The notes under the pieces were generated by a model. That model had not been told where the DNA came from. It ran no database searches and was given only the letters and a program-made list of their open reading frames with translations. Both the position numbers and the translations under genes were made by a program. A stretch of DNA of 16,589 bases from Thiobacillus sp. UBA2186 (GTDB lineage Bacteria > Pseudomonadota > Gammaproteobacteria > Burkholderiales > Thiobacillaceae), in the NCBI GenBank assembly GCA_002327405.1, contig DCVO01000155.1, positions 1-16,589 of the forward strand, given 5' to 3'. Shown here in pieces: positions 6,445 through 13,425 of the stretch; positions within the stretch are counted from its first letter, which is position 1; each line of letters starts with the position of its first letter.

Positions 6445-7767
6445 TCACTCGCCATTGTGGTGCGGCGAAGACAAGCCCAATTTCTTCATTTTTTCCCACA
6501 AGTTCTTGCGGCTGATGCCAAGGGCGCCGGCGGTGCGCCCGAGATGGCCGTCGTGGTCTTCCAGCGCCTTGCCGATATAGCGTTTTTCCGACTGGGCGAT
6601 GAAATCGGCCAGGGTCGCCGCCGCTTGATCGGGCTCGCCGTCGTCCCCGCCGAACAGCATGCCCGGACCGATCGTGCCGTTCTCGCACAGGATGGCGCCG
6701 CGCTCCACGGCGTGCTTGAGTTCGCGCACATTGCCCGGCCAGTCATGGGTCAGCAGCGCCTGTTCGGCATCACTGGAAAAACGCTTGTCCGGCGCCGCTT
6801 CCTGCAGGAAGCGGCGCGCCAGCCAGAGGATGTCCTCGCGCCGCTGCCTGAGCGGCGGGATGTGGACATGGATGACATCGAGCCGGTAGTAGAGGTCTTC
6901 GCGAAAACGTCCCTGCGTGACCAGCTTCTTCAGGTCCTGGTGGGTGGCAGATACCAGGCGCAGCTCGACCGCCACGGATTTCTCTCCCCCCAGCCGGGTT
7001 ATCCGCCGCTCCTGCAATACCCTCAACAACTTCACCTGCATGGCGAGCGGCATGTCGCCGATTTCGTCCAGGAAGAGCGTGCCGCCGTCGGCCTGCTCGA
7101 ACACGCCCTTGCGCACCCGGTTGGCGCCGGTGAAGGCGCCTTTTTCGTGGCCGAAGAGTTCCGCTTCCAGCAGGGTTTCCGGTATGGCCGCGCAATTGAC
7201 GGCGATGAAGGGGGAGCCGTCGCCTTCGGGGGTCAGGCGGTGAAAGGCGCGCGCCACCATCTCCTTGCCGACGCCGGATTCCCCGGTAATGAGCAGGGTG
7301 CGGGCCTGCATCGCAAGGCGCGGCAACTGCGACTCGATGCGCCGCAGCGCCGGCGAAATGCCAAGATCGTGCGTGCTTGCATCGGACCGCGCGGAATCGG
7401 CCGCAAGGTGGCGGCGCAGCTTTTCGATCAGGGTGTCGATATCGAAGGGTTTGGTGACGTAATCGGCCGCGCCGCTTTTCAAGAGGCGCACGGCCTGGTC
7501 GACCGCGCCGTAGCCGGTGATGAAAAGCCACGGCGGCACCGCTGGCAGTCTGCCGGCCAGTTCCAGGAACAGGGCGTCGCCGCCCATGTCCGGCAGGCGG
7601 ATGTCGGAAAGCACGGCGCCGTATTGTCCGTTACCCAGCCTTGTGCGGCCTTCGGCGCCGGTGCGTGCCCAGTCGGCAGAAATGTTCTCCAGCTCGAAGC
7701 GGTCCATCAGGGATTCACCCATGATGGGGTCGTCCTCGATCAGCAGGATGCGGGATTCATTCGACAT
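6445..7767 (-). CDS. aioR: sigma-54-dependent response regulator of arsenite oxidase genes
   Basis: A 440-residue NtrC-type activator in three parts. The receiver domain (about 5-120) has the acidic pair E11-D12, phospho-acceptor D55 in VLSDIRLPD, T84 and K106. The AAA+ sigma-54-interaction domain (about 135-365) has Walker A GESGVGKE (162-169), the sigma-54 contact loop GAFTGA (210-215) and Walker B GGTLFLDEIGD (228-238). The C-terminal Fis-type helix-turn-helix (about 405-430) ends ISRKNLWEKMKKLGL. It should receive phosphate from AioS and activate the -24/-12 promoter of aioBA. I chose the ATG at 7767, which has GAGGG five bases upstream and overlaps the aioS stop by 11 bp; an ATG four codons earlier is less well placed. 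The name rests on domains plus its place beside aioS, aioX and aioBA. Confidence 0.92.
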   Translation of the reverse strand: MSNESRILLIEDDPIMGESLMDRFELENISADWARTGAEGRTRLGNGQYGAVLSDIRLPDMGGDALFLELAGRLPAVPPWLFITGYGAVDQAVRLLKSGAADYVTKPFDIDTLIEKLRRHLAADSARSDASTHDLGISPALRRIESQLPRLAMQARTLLITGESGVGKEMVARAFHRLTPEGDGSPFIAVNCAAIPETLLEAELFGHEKGAFTGANRVRKGVFEQADGGTLFLDEIGDMPLAMQVKLLRVLQERRITRLGGEKSVAVELRLVSATHQDLKKLVTQGRFREDLYYRLDVIHVHIPPLRQRREDILWLARRFLQEAAPDKRFSSDAEQALLTHDWPGNVRELKHAVERGAILCENGTIGPGMLFGGDDGEPDQAAATLADFIAQSEKRYIGKALEDHDGHLGRTAGALGISRKNLWEKMKKLGLSSPHHNGE

Positions 7768-9187
7768 GGTTGCCCTCATCCAGCGGCAGGGTGACGGTGA
7801 AGCGGGTATGGCCCGGCTGGCTGTCCACTTCGATCTTTCCCTGCAATTGCTGCACCTGCTGATAGGTCACCCACAGGCCGAGGCCGTGGCCTTCGCCTTC
7901 GCCGAAGAAGGGCTCGAACAAATGCTCGCGGCGGCGGGCAGGGATGGCGGGCCCGTCGTTGTCCACGCGCAGTATGAGTTCATGCGCATGGGGTTCCGCG
8001 CTCAGGCTGACCCGTCCGCCGGCAGGCGCGGCATGCACGGCATTGAGCAGCAGGTTGAGCAGGATTTGCCGCACCTGGGCCGAAGGCAGCGGCAGCGGCT
8101 CGAACATGTTGTTTGACCAATCGAGGCTGAGCGTCCTGGCCTGGGCGTCTGCCGCGATCAGGGTGCGCAGGTCCTCGATATCGGCAGGGGCCAGCGCTCT
8201 GGATTCCAGTCGCGCCTCCACCAGCAGGGCGGAAACCGTCGAACGGATCTGGGTCAGGCCGCGCTCGATCAGCGACAGGGTCTTCTCGGTGCGCGGGTCG
8301 ATGTCGCCTCCGCGGCGGTGGTTGCTGATGGCATTCAGCATGCCCCCCAGGGGATTGTTGATCTCGTGCGCGATGCCGGCCGAAAGCCGTCCCAGCGCCG
8401 CCAGCCGATCGCTTTGTGCGAGGTGTTTTTCCAGCGATTGCTTGGCGCGGAGTTCGTCCAGCATTTCATGGAAGCGTTTGGCGAGCTGGCTGATTTCATC
8501 GCGGCCTTCGGGGAACTCGCACTGGATGGCTTCCGGCGCTTCGCGCCCGACGCGGCCCAGACACTCGGCCAGGTGCGAGAGCGGCCCGGCCAGCCGCTTG
8601 CCCGCCAGCCAGCCAATGGGCAGCAACAGCAACAGGGCGGCCAGGCTTGCCAGCAGCGTGCCCTGCGAAACCTGGGCGAGGCGGGGCTTGAGCAGGCCGG
8701 CGTCGTAACGCTGCACCAGTTGTCCCAGGGGTACGCCGTCTTCCGCCAGAACCGGAGTCACCACATAGAGGTAGCGCCCCTCGGCGTCTTCGACCACGCG
8801 CTGGGCCTGCGTCTTCGGTCCAGGCAAGGAGAGGGGGGCGAGCGGAAGCGAGGCAAGGCGGACCAGCACCGGAAAACTGCGCGGGTCGGAGGCGGCGAAT
8901 ACCAGGCCGCCCTTGTCCAGCAGGACGAAATCCCGGCCCGGATTCTCGTCCTTTTCGAGCGGCGTCCTCAGGATTTCATAGGCCTGCCAGGTGTCGTCAT
9001 GCACGAGTGCCGGGCGCAAGGTGCGCGAAAGCACGCGGCCCAGGCTGGAAGCCTGCGAGATGAAACTTTCCCTGGCGTCGTTGTAACTGCGCCAAGTCAG
9101 CAGGGCGGAGACCAGGGCGGTGGCGACCAGGATCACCAACACCAGGGCGAGGGGGGTTTTGATCCGGTAGCTCAACTGGTTGAGCAT
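7757..9187 (-). CDS. aioS: membrane sensor histidine kinase for arsenite
   Basis: A 476-residue kinase. A membrane helix at 10-32 and another at about 175-198 bracket a periplasmic domain of roughly 140 residues. A HAMP linker (about 199-250) follows, then the phospho-acceptor helix with H274 in GRLSAGIAHEINNPLGGML. The ATPase domain has an N box (LLNLLLNAVHAA, 376-387), DNDGPAIP (409-416), FEPFF (424-428) and a G box GHGLGLWV (433-440). In known aio systems the AioS periplasmic domain reads the arsenite-loaded AioX protein and then phosphorylates AioR. I chose the ATG at 9187, one base after the aioX stop, with GGAAAG upstream. The frame stays open 22 codons further, but that part lies inside aioX and is not kinase-like. 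Confidence 0.92.
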   Translation of the reverse strand: MLNQLSYRIKTPLALVLVILVATALVSALLTWRSYNDARESFISQASSLGRVLSRTLRPALVHDDTWQAYEILRTPLEKDENPGRDFVLLDKGGLVFAASDPRSFPVLVRLASLPLAPLSLPGPKTQAQRVVEDAEGRYLYVVTPVLAEDGVPLGQLVQRYDAGLLKPRLAQVSQGTLLASLAALLLLLPIGWLAGKRLAGPLSHLAECLGRVGREAPEAIQCEFPEGRDEISQLAKRFHEMLDELRAKQSLEKHLAQSDRLAALGRLSAGIAHEINNPLGGMLNAISNHRRGGDIDPRTEKTLSLIERGLTQIRSTVSALLVEARLESRALAPADIEDLRTLIAADAQARTLSLDWSNNMFEPLPLPSAQVRQILLNLLLNAVHAAPAGGRVSLSAEPHAHELILRVDNDGPAIPARRREHLFEPFFGEGEGHGLGLWVTYQQVQQLQGKIEVDSQPGHTRFTVTLPLDEGNHVE

Positions 9188-9188
9188 C

Positions 9189-10049
9189 TCAGCTTTCCAG
9201 GAAACGCCAGTTCTGTTCGATGCCGTCGAAAAGCTTCGAACTGCCTTCGACAAAGCCGTCGAGATTGAGCCGGCTCAGCAGGCGGCGGCCTTCGGCGTCG
9301 TCTCGCATGCCGAGCAGCGCCTGGCGAAGCCTGCCCAATTGCATGCGGGAGGTGCCCGGCGCGGCCGCGATGGGCGGAAAGCCGAAAGGCCCGGAGCGCC
9401 ACACCACGCGCGTGGCCCCGGTCAGTTCCGGGTGCTGGTGCGAGAGCGTGTCCCAGATGTAGCCGTCCACCGCGCCGCCCTGCGCCAGGCCGGCTGCACA
9501 GGCCTCGATGACGCGGCGATGGCTCCAGGTAAAGAAGGCCTTGCGGAAAAATCGCCCGGGATCGTATCCCAGCCGCTTGATCGTGACCTGCGGCACCAGC
9601 CAGCCGGAATTGGAATCGGGGTCGGAATAGGCGAACACGCGGTCGCGCAGATCTGCAAATGTTTGGGTGCGCTTATCCTCTGAGGGAGTGATGAGGTAAG
9701 AGCGGTAAAGCGGGGTGCCCTGATAGCTCGGCACCGCCACAAGCGGCAGATTCTGTTTGTTGCGGACATAGGGATAACCGCACAGCCAGGCCAGGTCCAG
9801 TTTGCCCGCGAGCAGGAGTTCGGTGATTTCCCGGTAACTGGCACGCTGGACGAAGCGTACCCTGCGGCCAAGCCGGGTTTCGAGCCAGGTTTGCCAGGCG
9901 GCAAGGAATTGTGCCTGCTCGTCGAGAAACACCGGCGTGGTCCCGAACAACAGGGGCTGGGCGGCCTGTGCGGGTTGCAAACCGAGCGCGGCCAGGGCCG
10001 TTGCCCCGGCCAGCAGTTTGCGCCGCCTGCTATCGATGCCATCGGTCAT
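9189..10049 (-). CDS. aioX: periplasmic arsenite-binding protein, PhnD-like
   Basis: A 286-residue exported solute-binding protein. Residues 7-30 form a twin-arginine-like leader (SRRRKLLAG, then an alanine-rich core) with a likely cut after AQA near residue 29. The mature part has the phosphonate-binding (PhnD-like) fold: ASYREITELLLAGKLDLAWLCGYPYV (70-95), GTPLYRSYLI (111-120), DLRDRVFAYSDPDSNSGWLVP and GAVDGYIWDTL. In this family arsenite is bound through a conserved cysteine; C90 in LDLAWLCGYP is the natural candidate, and the only other mature cysteine is C184. No ABC permease or ATPase gene is nearby, as expected for a signalling rather than transport role. The start at 10049 is fixed by an in-frame stop just upstream; the ribosome site is weak. 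It is the first gene of a leftward operon with aioS and aioR. Confidence 0.9.
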   Translation of the reverse strand: MTDGIDSRRRKLLAGATALAALGLQPAQAAQPLLFGTTPVFLDEQAQFLAAWQTWLETRLGRRVRFVQRASYREITELLLAGKLDLAWLCGYPYVRNKQNLPLVAVPSYQGTPLYRSYLITPSEDKRTQTFADLRDRVFAYSDPDSNSGWLVPQVTIKRLGYDPGRFFRKAFFTWSHRRVIEACAAGLAQGGAVDGYIWDTLSHQHPELTGATRVVWRSGPFGFPPIAAAPGTSRMQLGRLRQALLGMRDDAEGRRLLSRLNLDGFVEGSSKLFDGIEQNWRFLES

Positions 10050-10057
10050 GCGCCCAT

Positions 10058-10073
10058 GGTACTAAACGGTAAT
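10058..10073. promoter_or_regulatory. probable AioR activator site, distal copy
   Basis: GGTACT-AAAC-GGTAAT matches the perfect inverted repeat at 10101-10116 at 13 of 16 positions, with an identical AAAC spacer. Its start is 43 bp, about four helical turns, from the other copy. Its near edge is only 8 bases from the aioX start codon, so a bound regulator might also affect aioXSR expression. Assignment to AioR is inferred from position and symmetry. Confidence 0.6.
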
Positions 10074-10083
10074 ACCCGGCCGT

Positions 10084-10099
10084 CAAGACTTGAGTCTTG
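10084..10099. promoter_or_regulatory. 16 bp palindrome between the two activator sites
   Basis: CAAGACT-TG-AGTCTTG is a perfect inverted repeat with 7 bp arms. It is unlike the GTTACC-type sites flanking it, so it may bind a different dimeric regulator. Within it, on the minus strand, TTGACG begins a possible but poor sigma-70 promoter for aioX (best -10 TAGTAC after 16 bases). Confidence 0.4.
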
Positions 10100-10100
10100 T

Positions 10101-10116
10101 GTTACCAAACGGTAAC
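10101..10116. promoter_or_regulatory. probable AioR activator site, proximal copy
   Basis: GTTACC-AAAC-GGTAAC is a perfect inverted repeat (6 bp arms, 4-base spacer). It is centred about 76 bp upstream of the expected aioBA transcription start, where enhancer-binding proteins of the NtrC class usually bind. The diverged copy at 10058-10073 completes a typical paired site. Confidence 0.7.
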
Positions 10117-10158
10117 GCCATGTCGGTTTATGTTCTTGTTTATTGGAGAAATTCATCC

Positions 10159-10174
10159 TGGCACGGCACGTGCA
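10159..10174 (+). promoter_or_regulatory. sigma-54 (-24/-12) promoter of aioBA
   Basis: TGGCACGGCACGTGCA matches the sigma-54 consensus (TGGCAC-N5-TTGCA). The invariant GG (10160-10161) and GC (10172-10173) are at the required spacing, and the only departure is GTGC for TTGC in the -12 box. Transcription should start near 10184-10186. Dependence on RpoN is established for aio genes in other bacteria, and AioR here has the GAFTGA loop needed to work with sigma-54. Confidence 0.85.
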
Positions 10175-10182
10175 CTTGGATA

Positions 10183-10206
10183 GGTTGCGATTGACCGCGC
10201 GCAACC
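10183..10206 (+). other. stem-loop at the 5' end of the aioBA leader
   Basis: GGTTGCG (10183-10189) pairs perfectly with CGCAACC (10200-10206) around a 10-base loop. It begins at the expected transcription start and ends 5 bases before the strong ribosome site AGGAGG (10212-10217) of aioB. It could protect the 5' end of the message or influence ribosome loading; no function is shown by the sequence alone. Confidence 0.45.
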
Positions 10207-10222
10207 CAGTCAGGAGGAAGCC

Positions 10223-10744
10223 ATGACCCAGAACGTATCCCGCCGGGATTTCTTCAAGATGAGCGGCGGCCTGGCCGCCGGCACGGGCGCCGCCGTGGCC
10301 GGCCTTGCCAGCACCGGCGCCGAAGCCGCAGCGCCCAACACCCGCGCAACCTTGCCCTATCCGGCCAAGGCGGTGGGCAAGGCGGGCGGCATGAAGGTCA
10401 ACGAGCCGGTGTCTTTCGGCTATCCCGATGCTTCCAGCCCCTGCCAGGCCATCAAGATGGGACAGGCGGTGCCGGGCGGGGTGGGGCCGAACCAGGACAT
10501 CGTCGCCTACAGCATTTTGTGCACGCACCAGGGCTGCCCGACTTCCTATGACAGCAAGGACCGCTGCTTCAAGTGTCCCTGCCACTACAGCATTTTCGAT
10601 GCCGAGAAAAACGGCCAGACCGTGTGCGGCCAGGCGCCGACAAGCCTGCCGCGCATCGTGCTCGAATACAACGCCAGGACCGACACGGTCACCGCCGTGG
10701 CCGTCGACGGCCTGATCTTCGGCCGCCAGGCCAACGCGCTGTAA
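10223..10744 (+). CDS. aioB: arsenite oxidase small subunit, Rieske [2Fe-2S] protein
   Basis: A 173-residue protein. The N-terminus is a clear twin-arginine signal (SRRDFFKMSGG, alanine-rich core, cut near residue 36), so the folded enzyme is exported to the periplasm. The Rieske domain has ligands C100 and H102 in CTHQGC and C118 and H121 in CPCHYS; C105 and C120 are placed to form the disulfide seen in many Rieske proteins, which generally raises redox potential. The subunit takes electrons from the AioA iron-sulfur cluster and passes them to a periplasmic carrier. The start has an excellent ribosome site, AGGAGGA at 10212-10218. aioA follows after 16 bp, so both come from the sigma-54 promoter at 10159. 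Confidence 0.97.
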   Translation: MTQNVSRRDFFKMSGGLAAGTGAAVAGLASTGAEAAAPNTRATLPYPAKAVGKAGGMKVNEPVSFGYPDASSPCQAIKMGQAVPGGVGPNQDIVAYSILCTHQGCPTSYDSKDRCFKCPCHYSIFDAEKNGQTVCGQAPTSLPRIVLEYNARTDTVTAVAVDGLIFGRQANAL

Positions 10745-10760
10745 ATTAAGGAGAACAACA

Positions 10761-13244
10761 ATGGCCAAAGCAAAAGATCGCATCGTTCTGCCGCCGGTCA
10801 ACGCGCAGAAGACCAACCTGACCTGCCACTTCTGTATCGTGGGCTGCGGCTACCACGTCTACAAGTGGCCCGAAAATCAGGAAGGCGGCAAGGCCCCGCA
10901 CCGGAATGCGCTGGGGCTGGATTTCCGCCGGCAACTGCCGCCGTTTTCGACCATCGCTTCCACCACCCAGCAGAACGTCGTCACTGGCAAGGACGGACGC
11001 CGCTACAACGTCCTTGTCGTGCCGGACAAGGAATGCGTGGTGAATGAGGGCGGCGGCTCGATCCGCGGCCTGCGCATGGCCAGCTACCTGTACGCCGAAG
11101 GCACGCCGACCGGCGAACGCCTGGCGCATCCGCGCCTGCACACCGGCGATCAGTGGCTGGAAACCGACTGGAACCAGGCGCTGGCAATCTACGCCGGCGT
11201 GACGAAGAAAATTCTCGACAACAAGGGCCCGCGCGAAATCGCCTTCGACACCTTCGATCACGGCGGCGCCGGCGGCGGCTTCGAGAACACCTGGGGCACC
11301 GGCAAGCTGATGTTCACCGCGCTGCAGACGCCGCTGGTGCGCATCCACAACCGGCCGTCCTACAACTCCGAGTGCCATGCCACGCGCGAAATGGGCATCA
11401 TGGAGTTGAACAACAGCTACGAGGATGCGGAAGTCGCCGACTGCATCATGTGCATCGGCAACAATCCCTACGAAACCCAGACCAACTACTTCCTCCATCA
11501 CTGGATGCCCAACCTGCAGGGCTCGACCGTGGACAAGAAGAAGAAATGGTTTCCGGGCGAGGAGGTCGGCGCCGGGCGCATCATCATCGTCGATCCGCGC
11601 CGCACGCCGACCATTGCAATTTGCGAAACCGCAGTCGGCAAAGACAGCGTGCTGCATCTTGACATCCAGCCCGGCACCGACGTGGCGCTGTTCAACGGCC
11701 TGTTCACCTACGTCATCGAGCAGGGCTGGATCGACAGGGACTTCATCGCCAGGCGCACCAAGGGCTTCGACGAAGCCGCCGCCGCCAACAAGATGAGCCT
11801 GGACGAATGTTCCGGGATTACCGGGGTATCGGTCGCCAAGCTCAAACAGGCGGCGGAATGGGCCTACAAGCCCAAGGCCGGCGGCAAGATGAAGCGCACC
11901 ATGCATGCCTACGAAAAAGGCATCATCTGGGGCAACGACAACTACGCCATCCAGTCCTCGCTGCTCGACCTGGTCATCGCCACCCACAACGTCGGCGGCC
12001 GTCGCGGCACCGGTTGCGTGCGCATGGGCGGCCACCAGGAAGGCTATGCGCGCCCGCCGCACCCCACCGACGAGAAGCTCTACAACGACCAGGAGATCAT
12101 CGCCGGCCGCGGCATGATGTACACGGCCTGGGCGGCCAACCCCTTCCAGTCGACCAACAACGCCGAGAACTTCCGCAAGGCGGTGTTGCGCCGCTCGGAA
12201 ATCGTCAAGGAAGCCATGCGCCGTGCGCGCGGCGCCGGCACGGCCGAACTGGTCGATGCCATCTACGATTCCGTCGCCAACAAGGGCGGACTGTTTGTGA
12301 CCGCGATCAACATCTACCCGACCAAGTTGGCCGAGGCGGCGCATCTGCTGCTGCCTTCGGTGCACCCGGGCGAGATGAACCTCACTTCCATGAACGGCGA
12401 GCGCCGCATGCGCCTGTCGCAGAAATTCATGGACGGCCCCGGCAGTGCGAAACCGGATTGCCTGATCGCGGCGGACATCGCCAATACGCTGAAGGCGATG
12501 TACGAGAAGGAAGGCAATGCCAGGATGGCCGACCGCTTCAAAGGCTTCGACTGGAAGACCGAAGAAGACGCCTTCAACGACGGTTTTCGCCTCATGGGCG
12601 CAAAGGATGTGGGCGGGGAAATCCATAGCCAGGGCGGCGATACCGGCAATCTGGCGACCTACGAACTGCTCGCCAGGGCCGGCAACAACGGGGTGCAGCT
12701 GCCGATCAAGGAAGTGAAGGGCGGCAAGCTCATCGGCACCGAGATGCTCTACACCGACAAGTTCGACACCGGCGACGGGCTGGCGCACTTCAAGCCATCG
12801 CCGTGGAAAGGCCTGCTGGCGCCGGTGCAGAAGCAGAAGGACAAGTACCGCTTCTGGGTCAACAATGGCCGCATCAACGAAGCCTGGCAGACCATGTACC
12901 ACGACCAGTACAACCCGCAGATGAAGGAACGCTGGCCGATGGCCCCGGTGGAAATCAACCCGGTCGACGCTGCCGAACTCGGCATCGCCAACGGCGACAT
13001 CGTCGAACTGTACAACGACTATGGTTCGACCTACGCCATGGCCTATATCACCGAAGATGCCAAGCGCGGGCAGGTGTTCATGCAGTTCGGGCACTACAAC
13101 GGCATCCAGGGCGACGTCACCACCGAGGCGGTCGACCGCAATGTCGTGCCCTACTACAAGGGTACTTGGGCCAATCTGCGCAAGGCTACCAGCGGTGCCT
13201 ACAAAACTACGGTGAGCTTCAAGTCGCGGCGCTATTCGAGCTGA
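10761..13244 (+). CDS. aioA: arsenite oxidase large subunit, molybdopterin enzyme
   Basis: An 827-residue member of the DMSO reductase superfamily, at the usual AioA length. It oxidises arsenite to arsenate at a bis-molybdopterin guanine dinucleotide centre. The [3Fe-4S] cluster motif is C22-x2-C25-x3-C29 (CHFCIVGC). S100 in EGGGSIRG stands where related enzymes have a fourth cysteine, the feature that gives AioA a 3Fe cluster. Residues corresponding to the arsenite pocket of the structurally known enzyme (His195, Glu203, Arg419, His423) appear here as H196, E204, R421 and H425. There is no signal peptide; AioA is expected to ride out with the Tat signal of AioB. AAGGAG at 10748-10753 supports the start. 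No cytochrome c or cofactor-insertion gene follows within the window. Confidence 0.98.
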   Translation: MAKAKDRIVLPPVNAQKTNLTCHFCIVGCGYHVYKWPENQEGGKAPHRNALGLDFRRQLPPFSTIASTTQQNVVTGKDGRRYNVLVVPDKECVVNEGGGSIRGLRMASYLYAEGTPTGERLAHPRLHTGDQWLETDWNQALAIYAGVTKKILDNKGPREIAFDTFDHGGAGGGFENTWGTGKLMFTALQTPLVRIHNRPSYNSECHATREMGIMELNNSYEDAEVADCIMCIGNNPYETQTNYFLHHWMPNLQGSTVDKKKKWFPGEEVGAGRIIIVDPRRTPTIAICETAVGKDSVLHLDIQPGTDVALFNGLFTYVIEQGWIDRDFIARRTKGFDEAAAANKMSLDECSGITGVSVAKLKQAAEWAYKPKAGGKMKRTMHAYEKGIIWGNDNYAIQSSLLDLVIATHNVGGRRGTGCVRMGGHQEGYARPPHPTDEKLYNDQEIIAGRGMMYTAWAANPFQSTNNAENFRKAVLRRSEIVKEAMRRARGAGTAELVDAIYDSVANKGGLFVTAINIYPTKLAEAAHLLLPSVHPGEMNLTSMNGERRMRLSQKFMDGPGSAKPDCLIAADIANTLKAMYEKEGNARMADRFKGFDWKTEEDAFNDGFRLMGAKDVGGEIHSQGGDTGNLATYELLARAGNNGVQLPIKEVKGGKLIGTEMLYTDKFDTGDGLAHFKPSPWKGLLAPVQKQKDKYRFWVNNGRINEAWQTMYHDQYNPQMKERWPMAPVEINPVDAAELGIANGDIVELYNDYGSTYAMAYITEDAKRGQVFMQFGHYNGIQGDVTTEAVDRNVVPYYKGTWANLRKATSGAYKTTVSFKSRRYSS

Positions 13245-13251
13245 GTCACAT

Positions 13252-13294
13252 GCGGAGTGCCCCCTGAGCACTCCGCCGGCCCTCGGGCCGGCGG
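13252..13294. terminator. overlapping alternative hairpins after aioA
   Basis: GCGGAGTGC (13252-13260) pairs perfectly with GCACTCCGC (13268-13276) around CCCCTGA. CCGCCGGCCC (13273-13282) pairs perfectly with GGGCCGGCGG (13285-13294). The two stems share 13273-13276, so only one can fully form. Neither is followed by a T-run. They start 8 bp after the aioA stop and may end or protect the aioBA message. Confidence 0.45.
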
Positions 13295-13411
13295 CGCGAT
13301 GGGTGGCGCCATCGACAGCGCCGCCCGGGAGCGAATTGTCGGCGGCATTGACAATGGCGTCCACCGCGAGGGGGTGATGCCGGCACGGAGCGCGCGCGGC
13401 AGGGCGGGCAT
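13257..13411 (-). pseudogene. truncated, frameshifted macrodomain (ADP-ribose-binding) gene remnant
   Basis: Reading leftward from an ATG at 13411, 15 bp after the CNNM stop, the frame gives MPALPRALRAGIT. After one missing base (an ACCCCC run near 13368) the homology continues as LAVDAIVNAADNSLPGGAVDGATHRAAGP. This matches the start of macrodomains of the O-acetyl-ADP-ribose deacetylase (YmdB) type, usually ITxLxVDAIVNAAN-SLLGGGGVDGAIHRAAGP. The frame is broken, the glycine loop is one residue short with G changed to A, and homology stops by about 13270. The aioA stop follows at 13244, so about 120 of some 170 residues are gone. Spacing and strand indicate a former operon with the CNNM gene. 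The long minus-strand frame through here is otherwise an antisense shadow of aioA. Confidence 0.75.
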
Positions 13412-13425
13412 GTTCTGCCGGGGGC

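Noticed and set aside
6457..7794. 445-codon plus-strand frame opposite aioR
   Set aside because: Pure shadow of aioR, with biased low-complexity composition and no motif.
10119..10157. IHF-binding site between the AioR-like sites and the sigma-54 promoter
   Set aside because: The stretch is AT-richer, as expected for a bend region, but neither strand holds a good match to the IHF consensus.
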